A stretch of 64,000 bases of DNA, from the NCBI GenBank assembly GCA_019095985.1, contig CM032663.1, forward strand, positions 13,497,571 to 13,561,570. The letters are read 5' to 3'. Below are positions 58,001 to 61,075 of the stretch, piece after piece. The stretch's first letter is position 1, and the number at the start of each line of letters is the position of its first letter. The notes below the pieces were generated by a model that worked only from the letters and a program-made list of their open reading frames with translations, made no database searches and was not told where the DNA came from. The translations under genes were made by a program, and so were the position numbers. Source of the stretch: Streblospio benedicti. Lineage: Eukaryota > Annelida > Polychaeta > Spionida > Spionidae.

Positions 58001-58961
58001 TTTAATATATATAAAACTTCTTCCTAAGTGTTCAATGTCAATTTAAAATGTGAATCCAATAGTAGTAATTAATATTTGAGGAACAGGCTATTGAGCCTGT
58101 TAAATATACTCATCAATAAAATTTTTAAAAAAATCTGACCAATATATGTAAACCAACGGGAGTCAAAGAGAGAGAAATATAAATGGATACACAAACACAT
58201 TTTATGTGATATATTCTAAATTCTAACATACAATAAATAATGCAAAATCTTCCAATTTCATTTACTCTATTATTGCATGGTGAGAAAAAATTAACAAAAT
58301 GGGGGGACCAAATGTTATTATATACCATATAAACTGATTTTAATAGTTATATCATGATAATTGAAAAATGTACATGAATGTAATGTAACGTAAATGAATA
58401 CGTAATTGATAAATAGATCGATGCACACCCACTTCGTGCATTTCAATGTTGAAAGAATCAAATGATTGTGATGAACCCACAATAGTGTTTGATATGTCAA
58501 AATAAAGCTACTCACTTATATTGTCGCATGATAATCACAATTGTTATGATTCATTAAAATTATACGATTTATGGTGCAATTTGTTATGGCATTTTGTGTG
58601 TGGCGATAATAAGGGATTTAAACATACATTAGATCCTACTAGAAATTTTATTTTTACACTTTCGCACCGGGAAAACAATCATTTTCATAACAGTAATATT
58701 ATATGGTATTTGTTAGAACCCTAATAATTTCATTAAAATAACAATGTGGGTGTGTACACGAACTGACTGTGAGGTGCTCCATATAACACTTCTCTTCAAT
58801 AACTTGCAAAACGTTTGCACCGAACACTCAACAAGAAAAAAGTTTTTTTCTCTCCTCACCAAGAATGAGTTTTCCGATGTCGAGTGAGATCTGCGACTTC
58901 TGCTCACTGAGCACGTCTATGGCCGTGCGACTCTCACAGTCCACCAGGTCCGGGTCGATGC
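3822..58961 (-). CDS. ANKS1: ANKS1-like ankyrin-SAM-PTB scaffold gene, 21 exons placed, partial at both ends
   Basis: Adaptor protein of the ANKS1/Odin/AIDA-1 family. In vertebrates these are cytoplasmic scaffolds downstream of receptor tyrosine kinases (Eph, EGFR) and at synapses. In order on the minus strand, the exons encode the end of the ankyrin array (58.9 kb), a long Ser/Pro-rich linker (56.8-50.3 kb), a second linker block (15.3-10.8 kb), SAM1 (9.9-9.0 kb, [13 protein letters not shown]), SAM2 (8.3-7.1 kb, LGHRKRILASL), a PTB leader (IKQWRHRPEVL) and the first PTB strand (YLGSTLVTSLQGIEST). The human counterparts are [24 protein letters not shown] and YLGSMLIKDLRGTEST (from memory). 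Phases join consistently everywhere except across 50251-15322, where at least one exon is missing from my list. The N-terminal ankyrin repeats and the rest of the PTB lie outside the window. Coding exons are GC-rich against AT-rich introns. Confidence 0.93.
4110..4656 (-). repeat. Splice-donor minisatellite after the PTB-leader exon
   Basis: The junction sequence of the 4636 donor (plus strand CCCACCTGAG) recurs at 4578, 4525 (CCCACCCGTG), 4469 and, more remote, 4114. Spacing is 53, 53 and 56 bp for the near copies, which also share GCTAAGCGACCC and TACATAGAGGTATGTG. The unit therefore includes exon end, donor and intron start. Confidence 0.85.
4636..4776 (-). CDS. ANKS1: ANKS1-like exon: PTB leader
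   Basis: 141 bp, acceptor GCTACAG, donor CAG/GTGGGT, phase 0 to 0. It reads SGAAAAAAFDPDSPLNIRPP then DLGSSPIKQWRHRPEVLVRG. The W-R/Q-H-x-P-E-x-L segment precedes the PTB domain in ANKS1. A six-alanine run comes from GCT/GCA repeats. The donor is copied four times downstream. Confidence 0.93.
5418..5478. repeat. Tandem duplication of about 31 bp
   Basis: ACAAATATTGCACCTATTTC and its flank occur twice in direct succession. The rest of the 4777-6400 intron shows nothing else of note. Confidence 0.85.
6401..6493 (-). CDS. ANKS1: ANKS1-like exon: acidic linker after SAM2
   Basis: 93 bp, acceptor TATTCCAG, donor CAG/GTGAGA, phase 0 to 0. It reads RYYDDEDDSLFKDYSLVTST then QSRQQQGEAQQ. Its 5' end and acceptor are copied about five times in the preceding intron. 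Confidence 0.85.
6482..6650 (-). repeat. Splice-acceptor minisatellite before the acidic exon
   Basis: The exon start with its acceptor (plus strand GTCATAGTAACGCTGGAATA at 6482) recurs at about 6516, 6544, 6576, 6602 and 6628, spaced 26-34 bp. The copies at 6516 and 6576 keep an intact CCAG acceptor in the minus sense; others have lost it. Confidence 0.83.
7142..7264 (-). CDS. ANKS1: ANKS1-like exon: end of SAM2
   Basis: 123 bp, acceptor TTCTGCAG, donor CTG/GTGAGT, phase 0 to 0. It reads VLNITSLGHRKRILASLHVT then PADPAIATATGEAERLPP. LGHRKRILASL is the hallmark end helix of the second ANKS1 SAM domain. Confidence 0.94.
8197..8299 (-). CDS. ANKS1: ANKS1-like exon: first part of SAM2
   Basis: 103 bp, acceptor TGTTGTAG, donor TAT/GTGAGT, phase 2 to 0. 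It reads LESLNLQQYSEEFRSHQLDS then MYKVQAIGELDVCY. It completes the tryptophan of W-LESLNLQQY, the SAM2 core corresponding to SWLDSLGLQDY. Confidence 0.92.
8764..8987. repeat. GT-rich microsatellite containing a copied exon end
   Basis: Imperfect (TG)n/(GTGC)n runs at 8768-8842 and 8894-8985. Between them, at 8847-8864, lies CTCACCACTCGTCCACGG, identical to the donor and exon end of SAM1 at 8991-9008. The TG tract appears to have been duplicated together with the splice junction. Confidence 0.8.
8996..9144 (-). CDS. ANKS1: ANKS1-like exon: second half of SAM1
   Basis: 149 bp, acceptor CCCTCCAG, donor GTG/GTGAGT, phase 0 to 2. It reads CPPVVEDCDLLEVGILSQPH then RAAIMAAVAQQPPLVPV, matching the SAM signature DL..(I/V)GI....HR..I. 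It ends at ESVDEW, the start of SAM2. The exon end and its donor recur inside the GT-repeat tract just beyond. Confidence 0.92.
9690..9836. repeat. 21-bp minisatellite downstream of the SAM1 donor
   Basis: About seven units of roughly 21 bp with the core CTCATCATAAAGTTCC on the plus strand. It starts about 12 bp inside the intron after the exon ending at 9848. In the minus sense it keeps an open frame of about seven-residue repeats continuous with the exon, but the strong GTGAGT donor makes it intronic. Confidence 0.8.
9848..9951 (-). CDS. ANKS1: ANKS1-like exon: first half of SAM1
   Basis: 104 bp, acceptor GTCTCAG, donor CTG/GTGAGT, phase 1 to 0. It reads [20 protein letters not shown] then NILVANGYDHIDFL. 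This is nearly identical in pattern to human ANKS1 [29 protein letters not shown] (from memory) and is the strongest single family match. A 21-bp intronic minisatellite starts right after the donor. Confidence 0.95.
10815..10923 (-). CDS. ANKS1: ANKS1-like alternative exon B (IADIMASFG)
   Basis: 109 bp, acceptor TTGGTCAG, donor GAAG/GTAATG, phase 0 to 1. It reads IADIMASFGGGINSAGVRES and ends EEDFSHLLEE. It is the better match to the vertebrate IEKIMSSIGEGIDF stretch. It joins in frame to the SAM1 exon at 9951. See exon A. Confidence 0.83.
10924..12790. other. Intron between the two alternative exons
   Basis: AT-rich, no further exon-like block seen. The TTTGGTGTGTTTTGAAAAA motif is duplicated near 11860-11900. 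Confidence 0.5.
12791..12899 (-). CDS. ANKS1: ANKS1-like alternative exon A (ISAILSSVG)
   Basis: 109 bp, acceptor TTTGGCGCAG, donor AAAG/GTAGCA, phase 0 to 1. It reads ISAILSSVGCHMSHCLDDSD and ends MAAILDCGADK. It follows EWAK in frame and has the same length and phases as the exon at 10815-10923, whose start (IADIMASFG) is alignable. Because both are phase 0 to 1, including both or neither breaks the reading frame, so they must be alternatives. Confidence 0.78.
13090..13264. mobile_element. CAGTAGAACCTC MITE, copy 1
   Basis: Starts CAGTAGAACCTC after a TA and ends GAGGTTCTACTG. It carries internal GACC/GGTC direct and inverted motifs typical of the family. A non-autonomous DNA transposon with TA target duplication, probably Tc1-mariner/pogo-like from its CAGT...ACCTC ends. 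Confidence 0.85.
13897..14022 (-). CDS. ANKS1: ANKS1-like exon ending in the EWAK motif
   Basis: 126 bp, acceptor TTTACAG, donor AAG/GTAGGT, phase 0 to 0. It reads KNLMSTSMTGRIGGESGGAG and ends with SPLLDENDEWAK. DEW-x-K leads into the I-x-x-I-M-x-S-x-G motif just before SAM1, as in human SEWDEIEKIMSSIG (from memory). The exon is followed by two alternative continuations (12.8 and 10.8 kb). Confidence 0.88.
14288..14660 (-). repeat. 37-bp minisatellite spanning a splice donor, about 10 units
   Basis: Units start near 14291, 14328, 14365, 14401, 14438, 14475, 14512, 14549 and 14586. The real exon junction at 14623-14660 is the last unit. Each contains the minus-sense core GAGGGGAAGGTAAGG against GAGGGCAAGGTATGG at the true donor. 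This is the clearest of the junction repeats in the window. Confidence 0.92.
14638..14765 (-). CDS. ANKS1: ANKS1-like exon: charged linker, donor copied in a minisatellite
   Basis: 128 bp, acceptor TCCCCTCAG, donor AAG/GTATGG, phase 1 to 0. It reads QEEPQLTENTKRHKSPGWRE then KRRSIEVLSRRLCDRNSNVE. The last 15 or so bases and the donor are repeated about nine more times in the intron. Most intronic copies have GTAAGG, closer to consensus than the real GTATGG. Confidence 0.86.
15134..15322 (-). CDS. ANKS1: ANKS1-like exon: basic linker
   Basis: 189 bp, acceptor GCCGCTTTAG, donor GATG/GTAAAG, phase 1 to 1. It reads LNKGSILGQRRVKSQIYDHL and continues with LVHPAAKHKKRISAPGGYAG. The KHKKR cluster could be a nuclear localisation signal; AIDA-1 forms in vertebrates do enter the nucleus. 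It lies on the left side of the 35 kb exon-free gap. Confidence 0.83.
15640..15725 (+). mobile_element. tRNA-derived SINE remnant
   Basis: Contains AGTCCCGGCAGTGG followed by GTAGACTTGGAGAAAGAATC. The same order appears near 29635 and, in part, near 42110. The AGTCCC stretch resembles a polymerase III B box. 5' truncated. Confidence 0.55.
17665..17838. mobile_element. CAGTAGAACCTC MITE, degraded copy
   Basis: Internal motifs AAGAGACCACCTC and the end AGAGGTTTCACTG match the family. The left terminus is eroded. Confidence 0.6.
18118..18202. repeat. Dispersed repeat, CACCAGGTCATTGGCAAC family
   Basis: CACCAGGTCATTGGCAAC is followed by TTTAATACACTA and CTATATCTTTTTCAACT. The same order recurs at 39952-40010, with shorter matches at 32223, 33044 and 2146. 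Family unknown. Confidence 0.7.
18718..18725 (+). promoter_or_regulatory. TATA box
   Basis: TATATAAA, about 100 bp upstream of the 92-residue ORF start and 470 bp upstream of the GTPase A start. This would place transcription start near 18750. One promoter could serve both reading frames. Confidence 0.55.
18822..19100 (+). CDS. Small single-pass membrane protein ORF (92 residues)
   Basis: The ORF opens with a strongly hydrophobic segment at residues 7-29 (FCIFVVLYFLIVTCFITIIL). A charged tail follows (VDRPRLRHIRIQGGDPYEMY, then AMDIEHEELENQFEFFHRMI). Composition after the membrane segment looks coding: balanced charges, no low complexity. It begins about 100 bp after a TATA box and ends 90 bp before the start codon of GTPase A, with no splice donor in between. 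The two could share one transcript, making this either a long upstream ORF or the first cistron of a two-cistron mRNA. I do not recognise a family. The start context (CAGATGT) is weak. Confidence 0.45.
   Translation: MFTATGFCIFVVLYFLIVTCFITIILNITRIFLDVDRPRLRHIRIQGGDPYEMYMLRDLFQAMDIEHEELENQFEFFHRMIEEQRLVFSQTG
19191..21738 (+). CDS. Rab7/Rab9-like small GTPase A (four exons, frame break in exon 2)
   Basis: Exons 19191-19227, 19464-19601, 20893-21129 and 21493-21738, all with GT-AG introns. The product would be about 218 residues. G1 is GDSGVGKT, G3 DTAGTEKY, G4 NKSD and G5 EASAKSG. The stretch YFRRADCCLLTFDLYNRESF recalls Rab7 (FYRGADCCVLVFDV, from memory). The catalytic Gln of DTAGQE is Thr. 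The tail is cysteine-rich (GCCWCGGNKPV) and lacks a standard CC or CXC end, so membrane anchoring by palmitate or an unusual prenylation site is possible. Exon 2 holds one base too many between GKTAL and SVRLEQ, after AAGACAGCT, so the P-loop and the rest are in different frames. This is a sequencing or assembly slip, an allele, or an early pseudogene; exons 3 and 4 are intact. Confidence 0.85.
20093..20550. repeat. Diverged tandem repeat in GTPase A intron 2
   Basis: The motif ACCAATAGATCTGGTGTT (with variants) followed by ACACATTTTGTC recurs at least six times at intervals of about 60-120 bp. A further copy lies in the next intron near 21190 (ACCAATTGGTCTGGTGTTTC). Confidence 0.65.
20566..20700. 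repeat. Imperfect inverted repeat with about 40-bp arms
   Basis: AAAACTGGGTGAGTTTGTAA...ATTACTTTATCAGG at the left pairs with CCTGATAAAATAATTC...CAACAAACCCGGTTTT at the right. It looks like a small foldback element. Confidence 0.6.
20782..20809. repeat. Perfect 28-bp palindrome
   Basis: TATCACCCCTCTTC is immediately followed by its exact reverse complement GAAGAGGGGTGATA, without a loop. Further GATAACC motifs flank it on both sides. It lies 84 bp before GTPase A exon 3. Confidence 0.85.
21755..22070. repeat. Repeat of about 132 bp in the GTPase A 3' UTR
   Basis: TATG(G/A)ATCTGGAG recurs at about 21759, 21893 and 22025. Each is followed by G-rich sequence and a TGCATCTGGACAGTCAGG-type block. 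Two and a part units. Confidence 0.65.
23734..23739 (+). terminator. Polyadenylation signal, candidate for GTPase A
   Basis: AATAAA followed by a GT-rich stretch (GATTGTTTCAGT). It implies a 3' UTR of about 2 kb; a nearer site may exist. Confidence 0.4.
24276..27930 (+). CDS. Rab-like small GTPase B with eroded catalytic motifs and poly-Cys tail (five exons)
   Basis: Exons 24276-24320, 24917-25075, 25975-26211, 27014-27145 and 27724-27930, all GT-AG, all junctions phase 0, giving 259 residues. The N-terminus MGNSNRTASPPRSIK has Gly2 and could be N-myristoylated. G1 is GDQQVGKTS: the Lys and Thr are kept, but the two positions matching Ras Gly12/Gly13 are both Gln. G3 is DLMGIIKQW: the Asp and Gly are kept, but there is no catalytic Gln and the switch II sequence is unlike any Rab. 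G4 NKSD is normal; G5 is EASTKSG. The tail GGCCPDCCSCWLWCCGGRKG is followed by eight cysteines and EDDEDRYTLIQ. It is a tandem paralogue of GTPase A (exon 3 is 237 bp in both). I infer a poorly hydrolysing, palmitoylated GTPase or pseudo-GTPase. Confidence 0.9.
25083..25260. mobile_element. CAGTAGAACCTC MITE inside a splice donor of GTPase B
   Basis: Starts CAGTACAACC directly after GTGAGTA of the exon-2 donor and ends GAGGTTCTACTG before TA. The TA target duplication uses intron bases +6/+7. Full-length family member of 178 bp. Confidence 0.9.
27146..27375. repeat. Minisatellite derived from the MITE sequence, at a splice donor
   Basis: About seven units of 31-36 bp with the core AAGACCACCTCAATAATGAG, beginning at intron base +6 of the exon-4 donor (GAGAAC/GTAAGCACCTC). 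The unit matches the CAGTAGAACCTC MITE interior. The intron that holds it is absent from paralogue A. Confidence 0.85.
27947..28033 (+). repeat. (CTG)29 trinucleotide repeat in the 3' UTR of GTPase B
   Basis: 29 uninterrupted CTG units start 16 bp after the stop codon, followed by CTACTGCTG. A shorter CTG/TGC run inside the coding end (27870-27893) encodes the poly-cysteine. Confidence 0.97.
28070..28075 (+). terminator. Polyadenylation signal of GTPase B
   Basis: AATAAA 140 bp after the stop codon, just past the CTG tract. A second AATAAA lies near 28440. Confidence 0.5.
29600..29725 (+). mobile_element. tRNA-derived SINE fragment
   Basis: GGTTAGGGTTTGAGTCCCGG resembles a tRNA B box, followed by CAGTGGCTATGTGATAATAG and a CTTGGGCCAGTAATCCTC tail. 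The order is shared with 15640-15725. Confidence 0.55.
30186..30359. mobile_element. CAGTAGAACCTC MITE
   Basis: Full-length copy: TA, CAGTAGAACCTC ... GGAGGTTCTACTG, TA. Confidence 0.88.
31180..31516. mobile_element. CAGTAGAACCTC MITE, internally duplicated
   Basis: Begins GTAGAACCTC and ends AGAGGTTCTCCTG. The GAAGTGGTCTC...TATAGAGGCTTG block occurs three times, so this copy is about twice the usual length. Confidence 0.8.
34020..34287. mobile_element. CAGTAGAACCTC MITE, extended copy
   Basis: Left end degraded (GGAGACCCTCC), right end AGAAGTTCTACTG. The interior has repeated GACCACCTCT blocks. Confidence 0.75.
35457..35793. mobile_element. CAGTAGAACCTC MITE, internally duplicated
   Basis: TA, CAGTAGAACCTC ... 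AAAAGTTCTACTG, TA, with two to three repeats of the GACCATTTCTCA block. Confidence 0.85.
35935..36101. mobile_element. CAGTAGAACCTC MITE
   Basis: CAATAAAACCTCC ... CAGAGTTTCTACAG before TA. A divergent but complete copy 140 bp from the previous one. Confidence 0.78.
37223..37482. mobile_element. CAGTAGAACCTC MITE with insert
   Basis: CAGTAGAACCTC at the left and TTGGATGTTTCACAG at the right. The left third is interrupted by unrelated AT-rich sequence. Confidence 0.7.
38386..38515. repeat. Tandem repeat of about 37 bp, four units
   Basis: The unit AATGTCTGACTGCGCCATAA with flanking TCAATTATCAGG occurs four times. Confidence 0.88.
39690..39835 (-). mobile_element. tRNA-derived SINE, minus strand
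   Basis: In the minus sense it has GCTGGGTGTGTCGGGTGATA (A-box region), then GGTCCTGAGTTTGAGTCCCG (B-box region), about 40 bp apart, as in a tRNA-like head. Confidence 0.6.
40724..41026. mobile_element. CCGTATACGACC MITE
   Basis: Left end CCGTATACGACCATCCAAGTG and right end GTTTGGACGGGTCGTATAC form inverted repeats around about 300 bp. Related ends occur at 52988-53012, 52729-52745, 55810-55840 and 23375-23400. Confidence 0.75.
41205..41408. mobile_element. CAGCAGAACCTGTC MITE
   Basis: TA-flanked element of about 204 bp beginning CAGCAGAACCTGTCTCAGAC and ending GGTTTTACTTGACTG. Related to the CAGTAGAACCTC family only at its tip. Confidence 0.55.
41509..41668. mobile_element. CAGTAGAACCTC MITE
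   Basis: Complete 160-bp copy: TA, CAGTAGAACCTC ... AGAGGTTCTATTG, TA. A partial second copy follows at 41676-41790. Confidence 0.88.
41982..42223. mobile_element. CAGTAGAAACTTGG MITE with SINE insert
   Basis: TA, CAGTAGAAACTTGGTATGGC ... CAAAGTTGTACTG, TA. A TAGACTTGGAGAAAGAATCC fragment of the SINE family sits inside (about 42105-42140). Confidence 0.65.
44167..44332. mobile_element. CAGTAGAACCTC MITE
   Basis: Complete 166-bp copy: TA, CAGTAAAAACTCC ... GAGAGGTTCTACTG, TA. Confidence 0.87.
44965..45180. repeat. Tandem repeat of about 33 bp, five to six units
   Basis: The unit TACAGTAGTGCCTCYGAACC followed by TAGACATTGATTA and variants recurs from a TACAGTGGGG start to 45180. Each unit begins like a transposon terminus. 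Confidence 0.8.
45600..45762. repeat. 23-bp minisatellite
   Basis: About six or seven copies of CACATACAGAGGGTTCACTG with spacers CT/TC. Confidence 0.88.
46648..46653 (+). promoter_or_regulatory. TATA box candidate for the secreted-protein gene
   Basis: TATAAA 92 bp upstream of the start codon at 46740, in a suitable position for an intronless gene with a short 5' UTR. Confidence 0.4.
46740..48230 (+). CDS. Intronless gene for a secreted Cys-rich glycoprotein, family unknown
   Basis: 496 residues in one uninterrupted frame, by far the longest in the window. The ATG at 46740 has a strong context (AAAATGG); the frame extends upstream only from a TTG. Residues 1-18 (MEILVYMTTLFVCVFHVD) form a signal peptide. 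The mature part has many cysteines, mostly singly spaced, several tryptophans and five N-glycosylation sequons (NTT, NYS, NWT, NIS, NIT). It ends CPEWWELPCE. I see no transmembrane segment after the signal and no known domain. The predicted structure is largely helical. The stop TAA is embedded in GTGAGTAAG, a perfect donor consensus, so a spliced form with a further exon is possible. It lies nested in the host intron on the opposite strand. Being intronless, it could be an old retrocopy; no poly(A) tract is visible. Confidence 0.85.
   Translation: MEILVYMTTLFVCVFHVDSGEIHRSSVKHMMMHKRSTSDDNGFKEYVYCYDYFMRLFDDNVLTYRDVCHARDKLRVCKDKVIEAYPRIEEHVGRGYQIMYELVADFWCTYNTTHLHPADPFYTMDAMYLKYIQCPYVHDPMLTHEDFSPQIKLSKQRALFAKNILKYTSGDGLSKWQLNHNYSDPQDPVHKALSARECDSYKYNAYITDNIMSKYCIIVKHIFSDLTDVVDTYDRHKNSLYNWTTSLCTEYEDPLEQVMRLSQLDKWLSNQKKPDLPPCHDHNIYIEGATCLIMFHTTLPPYSDIHNLMQPFVKKIAELNSCWDRVISGCPHPSSASRNISLIIEIYNLASDISKEDSAQVWDVIWSWSDLYKKTKGAQGNLQLLYNQLSVEASPTSSFPLAFSSSLEAALKAKSPLSNNITSLFSKLSSALHIISVVGNEHYHGVNIFEGFSTMNGYVLSLLLNCLQTLYELFVEEGQFVQYKGRCPEWWELPCE
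48231..50250. other. 3' flank of the secreted-protein gene and end of host intron
   Basis: AT-rich, with an AATAAA near 49058. No further gene is supported. Confidence 0.5.
50251..50388 (-). CDS. ANKS1: ANKS1-like exon: proline-rich linker
   Basis: 138 bp, acceptor CTCCCCAG, donor GGG/GTGAGT, phase 0 to 0. It reads DKRRSRDMETITEPQYLPRR, then QPPPPPRTQAPGPMGAP. The poly-proline run fits an SH3 ligand. The next placed exon (15.3 kb) needs a phase-1 partner, so one or more exons between them are missing or the transcripts differ. Confidence 0.82.
51010..51318. repeat. CAACCA-rich degenerate tract abutting an exon
   Basis: Dozens of imperfect ACCAACCATTCA/AACCAATC units run up to the donor of the exon ending at 51325. 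In the minus sense it is a TGGTTGAATGGT-type tract occupying the first 300 bp of the intron. Confidence 0.8.
51325..51443 (-). CDS. ANKS1: ANKS1-like exon: PPTPDFPPPSPTTAQ motif
   Basis: 119 bp, acceptor TATTGCAG, donor GGG/GTACGT, phase 1 to 0. It reads SAVPPLSPTGYPQPPTPDFP then PPSPTTAQMGIAERIHPPG. The PPTPDFPPPSP core is a good proline-rich docking motif and looks conserved, with a strict lack of third-base constraint. The following intron begins at once with a CAACCA-rich tract. Confidence 0.88.
51815..51901 (-). CDS. ANKS1: ANKS1-like exon: linker
   Basis: 87 bp, acceptor CGTTCCAG, donor ACGG/GTAAGG, phase 1 to 1. It reads PVASTSRPPSLELTPGGTTV followed by TSARRSST. Unstructured and Pro/Ser/Thr-rich. 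Confidence 0.82.
52108..52593 (-). CDS. ANKS1: ANKS1-like exon: large Asn/Asp-rich linker
   Basis: The largest exon placed (486 bp, 162 codons), acceptor TTTTCAG, donor CAAG/GTACGG, phase 1 to 1. It starts PLGSSMKDTGQTRVLPPLPP and becomes very rich in Asn, Asp, Ser and His, with an N-rich core near NSNHGNNSNTT. It looks intrinsically disordered. No family motif is visible; it is assigned by phase and position. Confidence 0.8.
53047..53275. mobile_element. MITE with CCCAGAATGC / ATTCTGGGAA ends
   Basis: ATCATGGGAAATAAATAGAC at the left pairs with GTCTATTTTTTTCCCAGAAT at the right, about 225 bp. The same ends occur near 9970-10055 (TTCTGGGAATTATTTAGACA). Confidence 0.65.
53358..53516. mobile_element. 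CAGTAGAACCTC MITE inside an ANKS1-like splice donor
   Basis: TA, CAGTAGAAGCTCC ... GAGAGGTTGTACTG, TA. On the minus strand the TA is at intron bases +6/+7 of the donor at 53524 (CAG/GTGTGTACAG), the same position as the copy at 25083. Confidence 0.9.
53524..53665 (-). CDS. ANKS1: ANKS1-like exon: basic linker
   Basis: Acceptor CCACAG and donor CAG/GTGTGT bound 142 bp, phase 0 to 1. It reads ETPRKPPRRRTFKKSQDSLL and ends QTQHIYAQIGAP. The PRKPPRRR stretch is a possible SH3 or 14-3-3 type site. A MITE begins eight bases inside the following intron. Confidence 0.87.
54085..54160 (-). repeat. 38-bp tandem duplication of a splice donor
   Basis: Plus-strand GATACTGAATAAAGCAGTAC followed by CCACCTTGTG occurs at 54093 and again at 54131. 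The right copy is the real exon 3' end and donor (54155). The left copy gives a second, equally good donor at 54117. Confidence 0.92.
54155..54240 (-). CDS. ANKS1: ANKS1-like exon: linker (SPYYCSSISPNDSPS)
   Basis: 86 bp between acceptor TTTACAG and donor AAG/GTGGGT, phase 1 to 0, reading FRGENGVSPYYCSSISPNDS. Its 3' end and donor are duplicated 38 bp further on (minus sense), so a second donor lies at 54117. Using it would shift the frame. Confidence 0.85.
55156..55355 (-). CDS. ANKS1: ANKS1-like exon: Ser-rich linker
   Basis: Acceptor TTCCAG (or CTCCAG six bases further in, same phase) and donor CAG/GTGGGA. It reads STCSSSLSDLLFCRDRGDR and ends SYAADDTPPHRA. Phase 2 in, phase 1 out. Low-complexity serine and glycine content is typical of the disordered linker after the ankyrin domain. 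Confidence 0.75.
55540..55745. repeat. Hairpin element: perfect 75-bp inverted repeat
   Basis: Arms 55540-55614 and 55671-55745 are exact reverse complements around a 56-bp GC-rich loop. TGTCATAGGTAATG lies on both sides (about 55484 and 55744). The loop, in the minus sense, carries GGGTCGATCCCCGCCC, like a tRNA T-arm. Perfect arms imply recent origin or conversion. Confidence 0.95.
56644..56812 (-). CDS. ANKS1: ANKS1-like exon: Arg/Pro-rich linker
   Basis: A GC-rich patch between acceptor TTACAG and donor GTGAGT. Phase 1 in and phase 2 out joins both neighbours and gives ELRSDLPPPRLRVRGYRRSR and onward. A second acceptor, CACCTAG (exon start 56804), and another open frame across the same bases leave the exact start unsure. 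Confidence 0.6.
56813..58859. other. ANKS1-like intron
   Basis: AT-rich. TATACTCTCTTAG is duplicated near 56846. No exon-like block. Confidence 0.5.
58860..58961 (-). CDS. ANKS1: ANKS1-like exon: last ankyrin repeat
   Basis: Acceptor CTGTTTCAG and donor GGTGAG bound 102 bp, entered and left in phase 1. It reads IDPDLVDCESRTAIDVLSEQ followed by KSQISLDIGKLIL. The TAIDVL...KSQ pattern matches the end of the ANKS1 ankyrin array (TALDTVRE..SQKSQ, from memory). The preceding exon is not in the window. Confidence 0.88.
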
Positions 58962-59519
58962 CTGAAACAGGTAACATGGTGTGATTGTAACGTGCTTGCA
59001 GAAACGCGCGTAAAAAGTGTAGAAACAGCATACCGGTAAGACTTTATTCTGTCAATTCCAACGATCAGCTCTCTTACAAAATCGATAACCATCAAATTCA
59101 AACACATTCACCAACAGTATCATATTTATTCACACACAGTACTATCAATTCCTCGGCGGATGGGGGTGGGGGGTCTTACTATATGTTGAGTAGTACGGAT
59201 TTGCCACTTCTGTGGGTCACCTTTTTAGACATCTCGGGTATAGTGAATAGTCATGGGTCTAAATTTTGTGATTTACTGGTATAATTATGGGTCTAAATTT
59301 TGTGATTTTTGGTATAGCTATGGGTTTTTAATTAAATGTACAGATATTGTTAGAATAAGTTTGATTTTGTTTGATACTAATATAATTTTTTGAATTTTTT
59401 GTTGATAAAATGTTAGCAGTATGTAGTTTCATTATTTAATAGGTATAGACATGGGTCACATTTTCATCGTCAAGGTATAGACAAAAGCCACATAATAAGA
59501 AAGAGCTCTTTTTAACTCA

Positions 59520-60085
59520 TGGATTGAAGCTGGAATAGTTATGGTTAGCAACCTAAGATTCATAGGATGTGTGCTTGATGATACATATGTCTATAATAAG
59601 ATTAGGGACAGGAGAAAATTTTTCTCAGATATGTCAAAAGTGAAAGAAGCACTGAAACCTTTTAAAGAGTTACCAAATCTACAACCTTTGGCAGCACAAG
59701 AAAATCTTGAAATATAATCAATCAATGGAACTTCAATCCATGTTTTTAAACAAGCAAAAGCAAAGCCTTTTTATAATGCTATGCAGATGCTTAAAGACAC
59801 TATTCAGGTTATTAGCATAACTTCATTTAATAATAATTTTAATTTAAATGTAGTCAGCCCTTAAAGGTAGCACTGGTTTTGTAGTAACTAACAAAGATAT
59901 TATTTTAGGTAGCTGGAAGATTGAAAAAGATGCATTTTGCAATTTTATTAATATCATATATTATTCATAAACAATGGGCAAAAGAAAAAATAAACAATGT
60001 AAAAAGATCTGTTCATAGCTTCTTAAGGGAAGTCAAATGTGATATTAGACATAGAGCTGCATTGCAGTTTATAAATAATATATTG
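59520..60085 (+). pseudogene. Degraded protein-like stretch of unknown family
   Basis: Several short plus-strand stretches have a protein-like character in different frames, for example KVKEALKPFKELPNLQPLAA and KQWAKEKINNVKRSVHSFLR. They do not form one open frame, so this is a fossil of a mobile-element or host protein. I cannot name the family. It sits at the left of the repeated unit below. Confidence 0.4.
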
Positions 60086-61025
60086 GTACAATAGAATTAG
60101 CTGATCTATTAAATTAATTATTATAATGATGCTAATTTGTTTAAACCTTTTGACAGTAGGAAATGTAAAAAAATATAATAAAAATGATATGATATACAAA
60201 TATCCATTAAAAATTATCTGTGAATTATAATGATTATTCTGATTTACTTTTGAATCCTTGATTATGTGCGTGAATATTGTGTATGAAAATTTTTAAGAGA
60301 GAAAAATTTGCTTTATCCATTATAACAATTGTGTATAACATTGTAAAGAGTCATTGTAAGTCCTGCAATACGACTCTTATGTAAAATGGGATATGGGTTT
60401 GAAAATGAAAATAAAGTATAAAAAAAAAATGATTGAAAAAATGGCTCCCAAATTGTACCATTGGTGTTGTAAATTCTATTTTTCTTTTCCTTGTTGATGC
60501 ATGCTCCTAGACCCCCCTGGCCATACTGAAACTATGTCGGCATTTTCACGCCTACCGCACTCATTTGTTACATCACTCTAACAAGAGTAACACATTATTC
60601 TGTTTCTCATCTCATTGCATTGATACTCATTCCACTAATATCTCGTACACCAAAGGAATATTAAACCCATCCAAAGAGGGGTCCTCATATAATAAAAGGA
60701 TCACAAATAAAGCGTTTAGCAATAGCCATTTATTCACAGAGAAAGAAAATAAGTTTTAGCTCTGCTTTAATCAGCTTCTTTTTTAATTATATTTGTATAA
60801 AATAAAAGGGAATTAATTTGTGTTTATAATCATGGACATTGGATATCTTAATTTCTACATTATAAAATGTAAAGATACATATAGTAAAAACTAAATATAT
60901 TATTGTGAATATTACATTTTGATATTAATTTTTAACATCATGCAAACTTACAGTGTATGTAACTCTTACATGGGTCTGTGCACACTGCTTTAGCAGACTA
61001 TTAAACAGTACACTGGGGTGTCCTA
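60083..61025. repeat. Long direct repeat, copy 1
   Basis: Matches 61254-62195 with about 90% identity by eye, from TTGGTACAATAGAA to CACTGGGGTGTC. It includes GATGCATGCTCCTAGACCCC and TAATCAGCTTCTTTTTTAAT. Confidence 0.85.
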
Positions 61026-61075
61026 CTAAATAAGAGCATGCCTTGATGTCAAGAACAAATCTAACTATCAATATA